A DNA stretch of 64,000 nucleotides from positions 35,816 to 99,815 of the forward strand of contig NZ_LWHG01000004.1 of NCBI RefSeq assembly GCF_001625445.1, read 5' to 3'. Within the stretch, counting starts at the first letter, position 1. Each line of letters opens with the position of its first letter. The notes beneath the pieces were generated by a model. The model was not told the origin of the DNA, did not search any database, and saw only the letters and a list, made by a program, of their open reading frames with translations. This DNA is from Haladaptatus sp. R4. GTDB lineage: Archaea > Halobacteriota > Halobacteria > Halobacteriales > Haladaptataceae. Below are positions 17,356 through 26,274 of the stretch, piece after piece. The position numbers and the translations under genes were made by a program.

Positions 17356-17922
17356 ATGGCTGTTGAAGAACCAACGATACTCGTCGTCGATGACGAGGCA
17401 GACGTAACCGACCTCTATGCGACGTGGTTAGAGGACTCCTACGACGTTCAGCGAGCGTACGAAGGCCGTGAGGCGCTGGACATGCTCGACGACGAGGTCG
17501 ATGTCGTCTTGCTCGACCGACGAATGCCCGGTCTCTCCGGCGACGAGGTGCTCGCGGAACTTCGAAACCGCGAACTTCACTCCCGAGTCGTGATGGTGAC
17601 TGCCGTCAAACCCGATTACGACATCATCGATATGGGATTCGACGACTATCTCGTCAAACCCGTCTCGAAGGACGACCTGTACACGACCGTCGGTGGAATG
17701 CTGACGCGGGTCGAATACGACGCGAAGATGCAGGAATACTTCTCGCTCGCCTCCAAGAAGGCCGTCCTCGAAACGGAGAAGGACGAAGACGAACTCCACC
17801 GGAACGAGCAGTATCAGGAACTGCAGGCGGAAGTCGAGCGACTTCGTGAGTCCGTCGACGACTCCCGAGACGACCTTGACAGCCACGACGACTTCGTCGG
17901 CGCGTTTCGCGACCTCGACTGA
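17356..17922 (+). CDS. HalX-type response regulator
   Basis: Residues 1-120 form a receiver domain: acidic pair in VVDDE, phospho-acceptor D54 in VVLLDRRMPG, and the conserved lysine in YLVKPVSK. The C-terminal part is the helical HalX domain (about residues 120-188), known only in haloarchaea and of unclear mechanism. No sensor kinase is adjacent, so it is an orphan, activated by an unlinked kinase. The ATG at 17356 fits the fold; an in-frame start at 17326 would add ten unrelated residues. Confidence 0.9.
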   Translation: MAVEEPTILVVDDEADVTDLYATWLEDSYDVQRAYEGREALDMLDDEVDVVLLDRRMPGLSGDEVLAELRNRELHSRVVMVTAVKPDYDIIDMGFDDYLVKPVSKDDLYTTVGGMLTRVEYDAKMQEYFSLASKKAVLETEKDEDELHRNEQYQELQAEVERLRESVDDSRDDLDSHDDFVGAFRDLD

Positions 17923-17994
17923 ATCGACCGATTCGACCGATTCAACTGATTTTCCGGTCGATACGTTTTTGGGTTCGTTCCGACCTGTTCTCGT

Positions 17995-18789
17995 ATGAAT
18001 CTTCCCGACGACTGGACGACGGACTCCCGTCCCGTGAACGGAGTCGATTTACAGTACTACCGCACCGGCGAGGGACCGTCGTTGGTCATGGCACACGGCT
18101 TCTACGCCAACGGTCGATGTTGGGAACCGCTGGTGGCCGATTTGGCGGACGAGTACGACATCGTGACGTACGACGCCCGCGGTCACGGTCGGTCCGAGGC
18201 CCCAGAATCGGGGTACGGAATCGAGGACCGCGTCGCCAACCTCGTCGGACTCGTCGAAGCGCTCTCCCTCGACGACCCGATCCTGCTCGGCCATTCGATG
18301 GGTGGCTCGACGGCGGCGTGGACGGCCGCGACGCACCCCGACCTCCCGCGTGCGATCGCTCTCGAAGACCCCGCGGGGATGTACGGACCGCCCGATATGG
18401 GTCCGGACGAGCGGGCGGAGACGGTTCGTGAGAACGTCCGCGAATGGTCGAACAGTACGCTTGAGGAACTCGAACGCGACCATCCGAACTGTGATCCCGG
18501 GTTGGCGCGTCGCCTCGCCGTTGCGAACACGGAATGTCGCCCGCAAATCGCCGAAATACCGCGCGAAGGCTATCCCCGTCTGGAGAGGGCGTTCGCGGAT
18601 ATCACCTGTCCGACGCTCGTGCTCAAGGCGGACGCCGATACGGAGACGCGGGCCGAAGATCTCGACATCGCCGAAAACCTGTCCGATGGGCGATTGGTTC
18701 ACATCCCCGACGCCGGTCACTGCATCTTCCGCGAGCGATACGACCCCGCATACGCCGAGTTACGGGCGTTTCTTCATCGGCTGTCGTGA
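17995..18789 (+). CDS. Alpha/beta hydrolase
   Basis: The 264-residue protein has the full hydrolase-fold set: oxyanion HGF motif near residues 30-32, GHSMGG nucleophile elbow with Ser near 101, and a C-terminal catalytic His in DAGHCIF. The acid residue is probably in LKADAD. It resembles haloalkane dehalogenase/esterase-type cytosolic hydrolases, but the substrate cannot be predicted. It stands alone between the HalX regulator and a small hypothetical gene. Confidence 0.85.
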   Translation: MNLPDDWTTDSRPVNGVDLQYYRTGEGPSLVMAHGFYANGRCWEPLVADLADEYDIVTYDARGHGRSEAPESGYGIEDRVANLVGLVEALSLDDPILLGHSMGGSTAAWTAATHPDLPRAIALEDPAGMYGPPDMGPDERAETVRENVREWSNSTLEELERDHPNCDPGLARRLAVANTECRPQIAEIPREGYPRLERAFADITCPTLVLKADADTETRAEDLDIAENLSDGRLVHIPDAGHCIFRERYDPAYAELRAFLHRLS

Positions 18790-18866
18790 CGAATGCGCTA
18801 CCACCTAACGAAATTCTGATGTGATTATCCAAAATGGTAAAGTAGCTGAGTTCACAGCTTTCGGAC

Positions 18867-19229
18867 ATGGGTGACGAGGAGGAAGCGGAGATACGGAGCG
18901 CCCTCGGGTTGGACGACGGAGCGGCCGAATCACCGGAACGACGGTTCGAACGGCGATTGTGCGCCGCCTTGGTGGATGCACGCCGTGCCGGTGTGGATTA
19001 CTGGCGACTGTTCGAACTTCTCGAAGGGCAGCAACGCGCGGCGGTTCGAGCGTCGTTTTCGCAGGGTGAGTTCGGTCCCGACCATTCGACGGTATCCGAG
19101 GAGACCATCCAGTACTCGGAGGTGGTTTACGCCACCGCGACTGCGCTCGATGCGGGCGGGTCGAAGCGCCAACTGCTGTTCAACCTCGCCAGCGCGTATC
19201 AGTTGTTCGAGGACGATTGGTCGGAATAG
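18867..19229 (+). CDS. Haloarchaeal hypothetical protein
   Basis: This 120-residue acidic, mainly helical protein has no motif I recognise. Its core has a repeated-helix look, with the conserved-looking segments GVDYWRLFELLEGQQRAAV and LLFNLASAYQLFEDDW. It begins at an ATG following a short AT-rich stretch, and codon use matches its neighbours, so it is probably real. No function is proposed. Confidence 0.55.
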   Translation: MGDEEEAEIRSALGLDDGAAESPERRFERRLCAALVDARRAGVDYWRLFELLEGQQRAAVRASFSQGEFGPDHSTVSEETIQYSEVVYATATALDAGGSKRQLLFNLASAYQLFEDDWSE

Positions 19230-19256
19230 CCGCCGCTACCCGTGTAGATAAAGAAA

Positions 19257-19282
19257 TACCTCGTGTACCCCTACCCGAGGTA
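19257..19282. terminator. Hairpin between convergent genes
   Basis: TACCTCG and CGAGGTA form a perfect seven-base stem with a 12-base loop, midway between two convergent genes. It could serve as a bidirectional end-of-transcript structure. No long T run follows. Confidence 0.3.
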
Positions 19283-19325
19283 CGCGAGAATTGACGGGGA
19301 TGTGGTAAATGCTTTGTGTTCTTAC

Positions 19326-19811
19326 TCAGAGTGCGACCGTGTATACCGATTCCCCGTACTCCCCGTCGCCGATTTCCACCGTCGCCTCGTCGCTCTTCTC
19401 GAACCCTAACCGCCGGTAAAATCCGGTTCCCCTCGTGTTCTCCGAGAGCACCATCGCCCGGATTCGTTTCATGTTGATGTCGCGCAAGTCGCTCCGTAAC
19501 CGCTCGTACAGCGCGCTTCCGATGCCATCCCCCCAGTGGTCCGGATCGACGTACAGTCGGAGCAGGTCCCCTTCATCCTCGTGACACATCGCGTGACAGA
19601 AACCGAGCACGTCGTCGTCCCTGGTCGCCACGAGAAATATCGTCCCCGGTCGCTCGACTGCATCCGTTAGCGAGTCGTCGGAGTACCACGAGGCAATCGT
19701 TCCGTCGATACTCTCGCCGTCCATGATTTCGGCGTAGGCGTCGCTCCACGCACGACGTGCGACGTCCCGAACCGATTCGAAATCGTCCTCGTTCGCTGGC
19801 CGAATCTTCAT
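19326..19811 (-). CDS. GNAT-family N-acetyltransferase
   Basis: The 161-residue protein shows the GNAT acetyl-CoA site RLYVDPDHWGDGIGSALYERL (key residues D-x-W-G-D-G-I-G) and the later GFYRRLGFE motif. It transfers an acetyl group from acetyl-CoA to an amine on an unknown acceptor. The start at 19811 begins MKIRPANEDDF, the standard opening of the fold; the open frame upstream is arginine-rich and non-coding. Confidence 0.87.
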   Translation of the reverse strand: MKIRPANEDDFESVRDVARRAWSDAYAEIMDGESIDGTIASWYSDDSLTDAVERPGTIFLVATRDDDVLGFCHAMCHEDEGDLLRLYVDPDHWGDGIGSALYERLRSDLRDINMKRIRAMVLSENTRGTGFYRRLGFEKSDEATVEIGDGEYGESVYTVAL

Positions 19812-19888
19812 TTGTCTCCCCCGGATGGGGGTTCGCCGTGCTCCGTGGTAACGATGATGAATCACAACTCGTGTTGCGGAACGAAAAG

Positions 19889-20416
19889 TCAGCTTTGTTC
19901 GGTCGTCGGTGTTCCGTCCTCGAACACGAGTTTCGTCCCCGACTCGATGCCCGCCCGCTTTGCGAACCCCTGTCGCATCTCGACGACGTACTTCGCGTTC
20001 CCGTCGCTCCGGTACTCCCGAAGTTTCCAATCGCTCGCGTTCGGTTGCGTGTCCGCGTGGGCGACGTTGAGGACGGTGCCGTCCGGGCCGACGAAGATCA
20101 TATCGAGCGGAATCAGCGTGTTCTTCATCCAGAACGACTGTATCTGCGGGTTGCCGAAGACGAACACCATCCCGTGGTTTTTCGGCAGCGATTTTCGGTA
20201 CATCAATCCGTGTTCGCGCTCGCTCGGCGAGTTCGCGACTTCGAGCGTCACCGCCGTCCGGTTCTCACCCGCGACGAACGCGGCACCGACGGTCTCTTCG
20301 ACCTTTGTCGTCCGATGTTCGTCCCCGTTTCCACGCTCCTGCCCGAATCCGATGCCCCCGGTACACCCGGCCAGTACGACGAGACAGACGACCAACAGGG
20401 TCGCGCTCACACGCAT
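19889..20416 (-). CDS. DUF192 lipoprotein
   Basis: The 175-residue protein has a signal peptide with lipobox VLAGC and a DUF192 domain: ANSPSEREHGLMYRKSLP, then MVFVFGNPQIQSFWMKNT and a C-terminal region EMRQGFAKRAGI. It should be lipid-anchored outside the membrane. The family is widespread and small, with unsettled function. The ATG at 20416 fits the signal peptide better than the ATG at 20443. Confidence 0.85.
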   Translation of the reverse strand: MRVSATLLVVCLVVLAGCTGGIGFGQERGNGDEHRTTKVEETVGAAFVAGENRTAVTLEVANSPSEREHGLMYRKSLPKNHGMVFVFGNPQIQSFWMKNTLIPLDMIFVGPDGTVLNVAHADTQPNASDWKLREYRSDGNAKYVVEMRQGFAKRAGIESGTKLVFEDGTPTTEQS

Positions 20417-20518
20417 GCGCCTGAAAACGGGAGCAACTGACAAAAATACGTGGTGCGATTCGACTGACCGTCATCCGTTTACAATTGCCGAGAACCGAAC
20501 TCGCTTCGTCTCTCCGCC

Positions 20519-21274
20519 TCACTCCTGCGTCTCGTCCTTCTGGACCGTCTCCTCGCCGATGAAACGGGGACGCTTTTCGAGCGCGAGGAAGTTGTTCACG
20601 TCCTCGCGGGCCTCCTTCGCTTTGCCCTTCTCGGGATCGTAGTCGCGGCTTCCCTCGCTGCCGAGCGCGTCGTGAAGCGCGTCCAGGTCCTCGAAGTACA
20701 ACTCCGCGATGCCGTCGAATTCGGCGTTCTCGGGGTCCGTCGGGAGGACGGTGTCGTACTTGACGACGCCTTCGATTTCGCGGGCGATGGGCGTGTGGTT
20801 GTTCTGCCAGTGGTCCACGAACTCCTCGTGGGTCATGCCGTCCTTGCGGACGAGGAACGCGCTGTGTTTGTACAGGCCGTCGGTGTCGCCGTTCACGTCG
20901 TCCTCGCGGTCGGTACCTCGCGCTGCGGTTTCGTCCTTCTGGGTGACGACTTCGCCGATGAAGCGAGGACGCTCGTTCACGTCGAGGAAGTTATCGACAT
21001 CCTCGCGGGCTTCCTTCGCTTTGCCCTTCTCGGGGTCGTAATCGCGGTTGCCCTCGCTGCCAAGGGCGTCGTGGAGCGCGTCCAAATCCTCGAAGTACAG
21101 TTCGGCGAGTCCGTCGAACTCCGCGGCGTCGGGCGTCACCGGGAGGACGGTGCTGTACTTGACGACGCCCTCGATATCACGTGCGATCTTCGTGTGATTG
21201 TTCTGCCAGTACTCCACGAACTCCTCGTGGCTCATATCGTCCTTTCGAACCAGCAGGGCAACGTGTTTGTACAT
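20519..21274 (-). CDS. Protein of two tandem EthD domains
   Basis: The 251-residue product consists of two near-identical dimeric alpha/beta-barrel EthD units (about 1-117 and 134-251) joined by an acidic linker. Each has the strand YKHVALLVRKD, an EEFV-x-x-WQNNH helix, and a long block around LYFEDLDALHDALGSEG. The second half of each unit is almost unchanged between copies, so the duplication is recent or kept alike by gene conversion. EthD proteins act as small oxygenase accessories or redox partners; the role here is unknown. The start at 21274 is the first ATG at the fold. Confidence 0.85.
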   Translation of the reverse strand: MYKHVALLVRKDDMSHEEFVEYWQNNHTKIARDIEGVVKYSTVLPVTPDAAEFDGLAELYFEDLDALHDALGSEGNRDYDPEKGKAKEAREDVDNFLDVNERPRFIGEVVTQKDETAARGTDREDDVNGDTDGLYKHSAFLVRKDGMTHEEFVDHWQNNHTPIAREIEGVVKYDTVLPTDPENAEFDGIAELYFEDLDALHDALGSEGSRDYDPEKGKAKEAREDVNNFLALEKRPRFIGEETVQKDETQE

Positions 21275-21522
21275 TTCATTCGAGGACACAATCCGTGGTA
21301 TCATAAAGCACCCGAAGCCGCTCCCGTCCCCTTTTTTCGAACGTGAATCCGTTCCGAGCAACTCCCCCGTTAACACCACTATTTCCGGTGTCACACCACC
21401 GTTTCCGATGTTCACAAGTGGTTTCGAAGCGGCGAAAATCCCACCCGATATGGCAGTGCGTCCCCCGAGCACCGACGGGTAAGTCACCTACTTTCAATAC
21501 AAACCTCGGAGTAACGAGAATC

Positions 21523-22796
21523 ATGGGGTTCTATCAACGCGGTTTCATGGAAGGGACGCGCGGAACGATGGGCGTCGATTGGGAGGAACGGATCGACATG
21601 AAGCGGATGCGCGAGGAGCGAAAGGAACGCGCTCTCGAACGAATGCGCGAGGCGGGATTGGGCAGCATGCTCCTCATCAACGACCCGAACGTCCGCTACG
21701 TGACGGGACTCGCCATGACCGGCGGGTCGGGTGCCGACCACTACACCCTTCTCACCGAGGACGGCGACATCGTCCACTGGGACACCGCCGACCACGCGAG
21801 CAACCAGAAGTTCAACTGTCCGTGGATTTCGGACATCCGCTACGCCTGCCCCGGACTCGGAAACGTCCCGCGAGCGTCCGGTCGGGATTCGGCCCGAAAC
21901 TGGCTGAAGGACAAGATGGCTGGACTCGTTTACGAGGCGATGGAGGAGTACGGCGTCGCCAAGGAACCGATGGGCATCGACATCGGCAACGCTCCGCTCA
22001 TCTCGAAGTTCGAGGACCGTGGCGTGGACGTGCGCACCGACGACTGCGCGAAGGTGATGGAGGACGCCCGGAAGGTCAAGACGCGCGACGAAATCGAGTG
22101 CCTGCGGATGGTCGCCGCCCTCTGTGAGGCCGGGTTCCAGCGCATCACGGAAACCGCGAAACCCGGCGTCCGCGAGTCGGAAGTGTGGGGCGAAGCCAGC
22201 AGCGAACTCTGGCGTCTCGGCGCGATGGTGCAGGGTGGCTACGTCACCTCCGGGCCGAACACGTGGCCGAAACACCAAGCCAACACCACCGACCGGATCA
22301 TGCGCCCCGGCGACATCGTCTACGCCGACTTCTACAACATCGGTTTCATGGGCTATCGCTCCTGTTACTACCGGACGTTCAGCATGGGTGAACCCACCCA
22401 AGCCCAAAAGGATGCCTACGAAATCGCCCGCGACAACCTCCACGACGTGCTCGAACGCATCGAACCCGGCGCGACGACGGACGAGATTTGCGAGGGGTTC
22501 CCCGACATGGAGGCGAACACGCCGACTGGTACGACGCCACCGACCACTGGCAGATGACGACCAACCACTGGGCGCACGGCCTCGGCCTGCAACTGTACGA
22601 AGTGCCGCTCATCTGGCGCGGTATCTCGCCCGACCATCCCATCGAAATCGAGGAGGGCATGACGATGGCCGTCGAGACGATGGAACCCGCCGACCGGCAG
22701 GGCGTCCGTGTGGAAGAGATGGTCGTCGTCCGCGAGAACGGCGTCGAGATACTGAGTCAGTGGCCCGTCGAGGAAATCACGCGGATAGACTACTGA
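21523..22796 (+). pseudogene. M24-family Xaa-Pro peptidase-like protein, one probable frameshift
   Basis: The protein has the creatinase/prolidase N-terminal domain (MLLINDPNVRYVTGLAMTGG) and the pita-bread catalytic domain with metal ligands in VYADFYNIGFMG, in TTNHWAHGLGL and in the C-terminal Glu region EEGMTMAVET. A base is missing near 22514 (GAGGCGAACAC for GAGGCGGAACAC). Repair gives about 424 residues, normal for the family. The substrate may be a peptide or a small amidine-like compound. The ATG at 21523 lies 25-30 bases after a TTTCAATA element; starts at 21547 and 21568 are alternatives. Confidence 0.82.
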
Positions 22797-22862
22797 TCGG
22801 TTCGGCCGCGTCTGACCGGTGCGGTCGCGTACGGATTTTCTCAACGGCCCGTCATCGTTCAC

Positions 22863-23816
22863 TCAGTCCGCTCTCGAAGACTCGGCGTTCCCGGCGGTTC
22901 CCTCGTCGAAGTAGTCACGCACCGATCCGACGACCCGCGGCCACTTCACGAGCAGGAACCCACCGAGGATGGCGAGAAAACCGCCGCCGGTGGTCGGGGT
23001 GAGTCCCTCGCCAAGGACGAACCAGCCGAAGACGGCGGCGAAGGGCGGGATGACGTACTCGATGAGTCCCATCTCGATGGGGCCGAGGCGGTGGAGGAGG
23101 CGGAAGTAGATGAGGAACCCGGCGGCACCGGGAACGACGGCGAGATAGCCCACCCACGCGAGCGAGGTGGTCGTCGGCGTGGCGGCGGCGAACCCTTGGC
23201 CGGGGACGACGAACGTGGCGATATCGAGGCCAGCGCACCGACGGCGAGCACTCCACGCTTGGAGGCTGAGACCTGGGAGTCCGGCGTCGTTTTCGTCGGT
23301 GAAGACGGCACCGACGACCCACGCGACGGCGCACCGAGGACGAACCAGACGCCGATGTCGCTCAGCAGGTGTCCGCCGCTCGGGTTCGCGATGAGGACGA
23401 CGCGACGAACCCGAGAACGACACCGACGACCCCTCGTGCGGAGATGGACTCGTCCGGGCGGAACACCGAGGTGACGACGGGCGTGAGGACGGGGACGAGA
23501 CCCAACAGGGTCGATGCGACGGCCGCTCGTGACGTACTGCTGTCCGGCGAACAGGAGCGCGTGATGGAGGCCGATGTTGAAGAGGCCGCCGACGAGGATG
23601 GGCGTCCAGTCCCCTCGCCCCCGGGGGATGAGGGAGCGGCCGGACGCGGCGGCGACGGCGAGGAGGACGGAGCGCGGCCAAGTCGAAGCGGACGGCGGCG
23701 AGGGCGACCGGTCGAAATCCTTCGAGCGCCGCCTCCGTGGCGGGGAACGCGGTTCCCCAGATGGCGGCGAGCGCGAGATAGAGGACGACGTCGCGGCGAC
23801 TGGCCATTACCTCCAT
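22863..23816 (-). pseudogene. EamA-type drug/metabolite transporter, about six frameshifts
   Basis: Joining segments from all three minus-strand frames gives an ordinary ten-helix EamA transporter. It opens MEVMASRRDVVLYLALAAIW, then GLHHALLFAGQQYVTS, then LGLVPVLTPVVTSVF, and ends with SLAWVGYLAVVPGAAGFLIY. Breaks lie near 23672, 23520, 23400, 23330, 23250 and 23229. At 23400 and 23330 the lost base is a G after GCG. Such transporters export small metabolites; the substrate is unknown. The density of breaks is higher than in any other gene here, so true decay is possible, though single-base slips dominate. Confidence 0.72.
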
Positions 23817-24038
23817 CTTGCTGTCGCGGTTTAGGTGGGTTTCGATACGAAACGCGAGGACGAGAAAACACCGACCTTGAGTTAGAGGCGTCATCACAGT
23901 AGCTTAGACTAAAATCGCTACGAACGACCGTCGCGGTTTTATCGTGATTTCCTGTACCGGGCCGCGTGAAGATTGCTTCCGCACTGCGAAAGACACTCCA
24001 CCCCACCCAATTCCTCGCTATCCTCCTCACTTCGTCAG

Positions 24039-24094
24039 CGCGCGCCGTGCAGTTAGATGGGCTAACCGATTATGACCCAACAACACGGCGCGCG
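24039..24094. repeat. Inverted repeat with nested hairpin in the non-coding region
   Basis: CGCGCGCCGTG at 24039-24049 is the exact reverse complement of CACGGCGCGCG at 24084-24094. Inside lies a smaller hairpin, GTTAG (24052-24056) with CTAAC (24062-24066). The region from 23817 to 24525 contains no convincing gene. Confidence 0.55.
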
Positions 24095-24211
24095 AAGGCG
24101 TACGCTAGTGCGCCCGCGCGAGGGATGACCGAAGGTGTGACCAGCGGGAGCACTGTAGGGAATCGGCTGGGGAGGGTGTGGTGCGTTGCAGGTGTGTTGT
24201 TTGGGTGGAAT

Positions 24212-24325
24212 GAAAGGGGCCGCCCGCTCGCGCTTGTTTTAGTCGCTGTGGAGGCCACTATTTTGGCCGAGCGGCGTGAGGCCAAAATATCCTGCAACAG
24301 CGGCCGCGAGCGGGCGGGGGCTTTC
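24212..24325. repeat. Nested three-stem inverted-repeat element, possible mobile repeat or structured RNA
   Basis: Three nested stems share one axis. The outer arms are 24212-24232 and 24305-24325, 21 bases long with only a few mismatches. The middle stem is CGCTGT (24244-24249) with ACAGCG (24297-24302). The inner stem is TATTTTGGCC (24259-24268) with GGCCAAAATA (24280-24289), perfect over ten bases around an 11-base loop. ORFs through it are Arg/Ser/Ala-rich in every frame and look like shadows. It may be a dispersed intergenic repeat of MITE or REP type, or a folded non-coding RNA. Confidence 0.55.
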
Positions 24326-24525
24326 GACTTCCTCGTAGCTGCTGAAATCGCAACCCCACCAAACACGTCTCGTCGGAGCGAACGAGCGGGGAGGTTTTGG
24401 CTCTTCATCGTAATTACTGTGTTCACAAGAAAACCAGAACCAAACACATCTCCTCTTCACAACCGCCCTTCCCGCGACATTCTCATCACGAACCATTACG
24501 TTCCCGCGAACGAAATTCATCCCGC

Positions 24526-25117
24526 ATGAGCGAACCGGAGTACCGCGAACAGGTCGAGGCCGCGTATCCCGAACTCCAGTCATCGAGGACGACGACTGCG
24601 CGAGAAGGTCATCGAGGCGTGGGTACTGGCCCTGGACCGCGGCGGATGGAAGGACATCGAGGACATCCCGTACGCGTGGAACATCCACGAGAAGACGAAC
24701 GTCGAGCACGTGCGGGGCGTAACCCGAATCGCCATGCGCTCGGCGGAGGAACAGCGCGAGTTCCACGGTGCCGACCCGGACGACGACGCCATCATCGCGG
24801 CGTGTCTGCTCCACGACGTGGGGAAATGCTACGAGTACGTTGACTTCGCCGACGAGGACCAACTGCTCGACCCCGACCCGACGTACGCCACCGAGGAGAT
24901 TCCCCACTCCCTGTCGGGGTACGCGCTGGCTCACGAGGTCGGCTGTCCGATTTCCGTCCAGCGAGCGATTCCACATTTCCTCGGCGAGATTCCGACCCGG
25001 ACGCTCGAAGCCGAACTCGTCAAGAGCGCGAACTCGGCGAGTTCGAACGCCATCACCCAGTCCGCGATGGGAATCACGCTCCAGGAGTGGGTCGAGAAGT
25101 ACAGTCAGACACAGTAA
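24526..25117 (+). pseudogene. HD-domain metal-dependent phosphohydrolase-like protein, two probable frameshifts
   Basis: The N-terminus MSEPEYREQVEAAYPELQ leads, after repair of single-base losses near 24580 and 24597, into an HD domain with metal-binding histidines in NVEHVRGVTR, in the core CLLHDVGKCYEY, and downstream in IPHSLSGYALAHEVG. The restored length is about 197 residues. HD proteins hydrolyse phosphates, often of nucleotides; the substrate here is unknown. As sequenced, the largest intact piece starts at 24710 and lacks the first part of the fold. Confidence 0.78.
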
Positions 25118-25144
25118 CTCTCGATTTTACCGCAACCCCCGATT

Positions 25145-25840
25145 TTATTTCAACCACTTACGGCCCGACGACACGATGTCAACGCCGGAACTGTAGTAAC
25201 AGGTCGGCTCCCCGTCCGGTTCGGCGAAGTTGTTCGCCCGAAAAATCTCGTTCTTCCGGAATTCCACTGTCGCGGGGCGGAGCGACCACACGTCGTGATC
25301 GACGTTCGCGTACGCAATCGTTCCACCCGGGCCGCCGACGTAGAACCGATAGCGTTCGGTGAGAAAGGCCGCCAGCGACCCCGGTTCGGCGTCGAGTCGG
25401 TCGCCGGTCGGTTCGTACTGCGCGTCGAACCGCAACGGTTGATCACCCGGATGCGCGCGCCGACTGCGGTAGCGGATCGCCCCGTCCCGTTCTACTATTT
25501 TTATGTCCGCGTTGTAGTACGGCAGCCCGAATGTCAACCGAGCGCCGAGGACGGAGAGCCATCCATCGGCATCGAGGCTGTAGAAGAAGACGGCCGGTCT
25601 GTCCTCCCCCGGCACCGTGACGTAGGTCCGGAGGTTGAGTTCGGGGAGGTCCACCCCGATGCTGTCGGGAAGCCCTCGGGGACGAACCGCGACGTTCGTG
25701 AACGGGACGACGCTCAGCCACGCCTTCCCGTCGTACGTGTCTACCTCCAACCCTTCGGGTAGCCCTCGCTCCACGACTTCCGGTTCGACCGGCCAATTGG
25801 CGAACAGCAGTTGTCGCCATCCCATCTCGACACCAATCAT
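25145..25840 (-). CDS. DUF2071 (YqjF-like) protein
   Basis: The 231-residue protein matches the YqjF/DUF2071 family: an opening with MGWRQLLFANWPVEPEVV, then the segment DTYDGKAWLSVVPFTN and the later GVYFYSL-like FFYSLDADGW. The fold resembles acetoacetate decarboxylase, but no catalytic role is established. The first possible ATG is at 25840; the fold begins at the ATG at 25825, which may be the real start. Confidence 0.82.
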   Translation of the reverse strand: MIGVEMGWRQLLFANWPVEPEVVERGLPEGLEVDTYDGKAWLSVVPFTNVAVRPRGLPDSIGVDLPELNLRTYVTVPGEDRPAVFFYSLDADGWLSVLGARLTFGLPYYNADIKIVERDGAIRYRSRRAHPGDQPLRFDAQYEPTGDRLDAEPGSLAAFLTERYRFYVGGPGGTIAYANVDHDVWSLRPATVEFRKNEIFRANNFAEPDGEPTCYYSSGVDIVSSGRKWLK

Positions 25841-25950
25841 CGTCCGAAACTTGTGACGGATCGCTCAAAGGGGTTCCGTCGGATGCGTCTCCGGGACGAA
25901 GTGGTCGTCTCACACGGTCGCTTCTTTGGAATCACAAATGGATTTCTCGA

Positions 25951-26180
25951 TAGCTATCCGGAGAGATTTCTATCAATCCATTCGGTCCGCGAACTCCTGT
26001 TTCCGTCCCTGCCCCTTGCTCCTGTCCCTGCCCGGCGTCCACCGATACCGGTAGATTACTCCATCGAACCGTCGTCTCTCTCTTATCGTTTTCTGCCGCT
26101 GACTCGTCGCCATCTTGTGGATTTTCACAAAGCTATCCGGAGAGATATCTGGAGAGCTATCCGAATAGCTATCTAAATAG
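25951..26180. repeat. Repeated AGCTATCCGGAGAGAT words in a 434-base intergenic stretch
   Basis: The word AGCTATCCGGAGAGAT occurs at about 25952-25967 and 26131-26146. Degenerate copies follow at about 26155-26175 (AGCTATCCGAATAGCTATC). The stretch 25841-26274 between the DUF2071 gene and the epimerase otherwise shows no credible gene. The copies could be regulator sites or remnants of a repeat. Confidence 0.4.
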
Positions 26181-26274
26181 ATGCTCGAATGATTTCGCCG
26201 TTGGCTCGGGATGGTCACTCTCGATGCGACAGTTCTCCAAAAACGTCAGCGACCGCGGCGAAAACAGAGACTCC

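Noticed and set aside
24070..24447. A 125-codon frame on the minus strand through the repeat element
   Set aside because: Its translation is Ser/Arg/Ala-rich, runs straight through the inverted repeats, and has no family motif; it is a shadow of the structured element.
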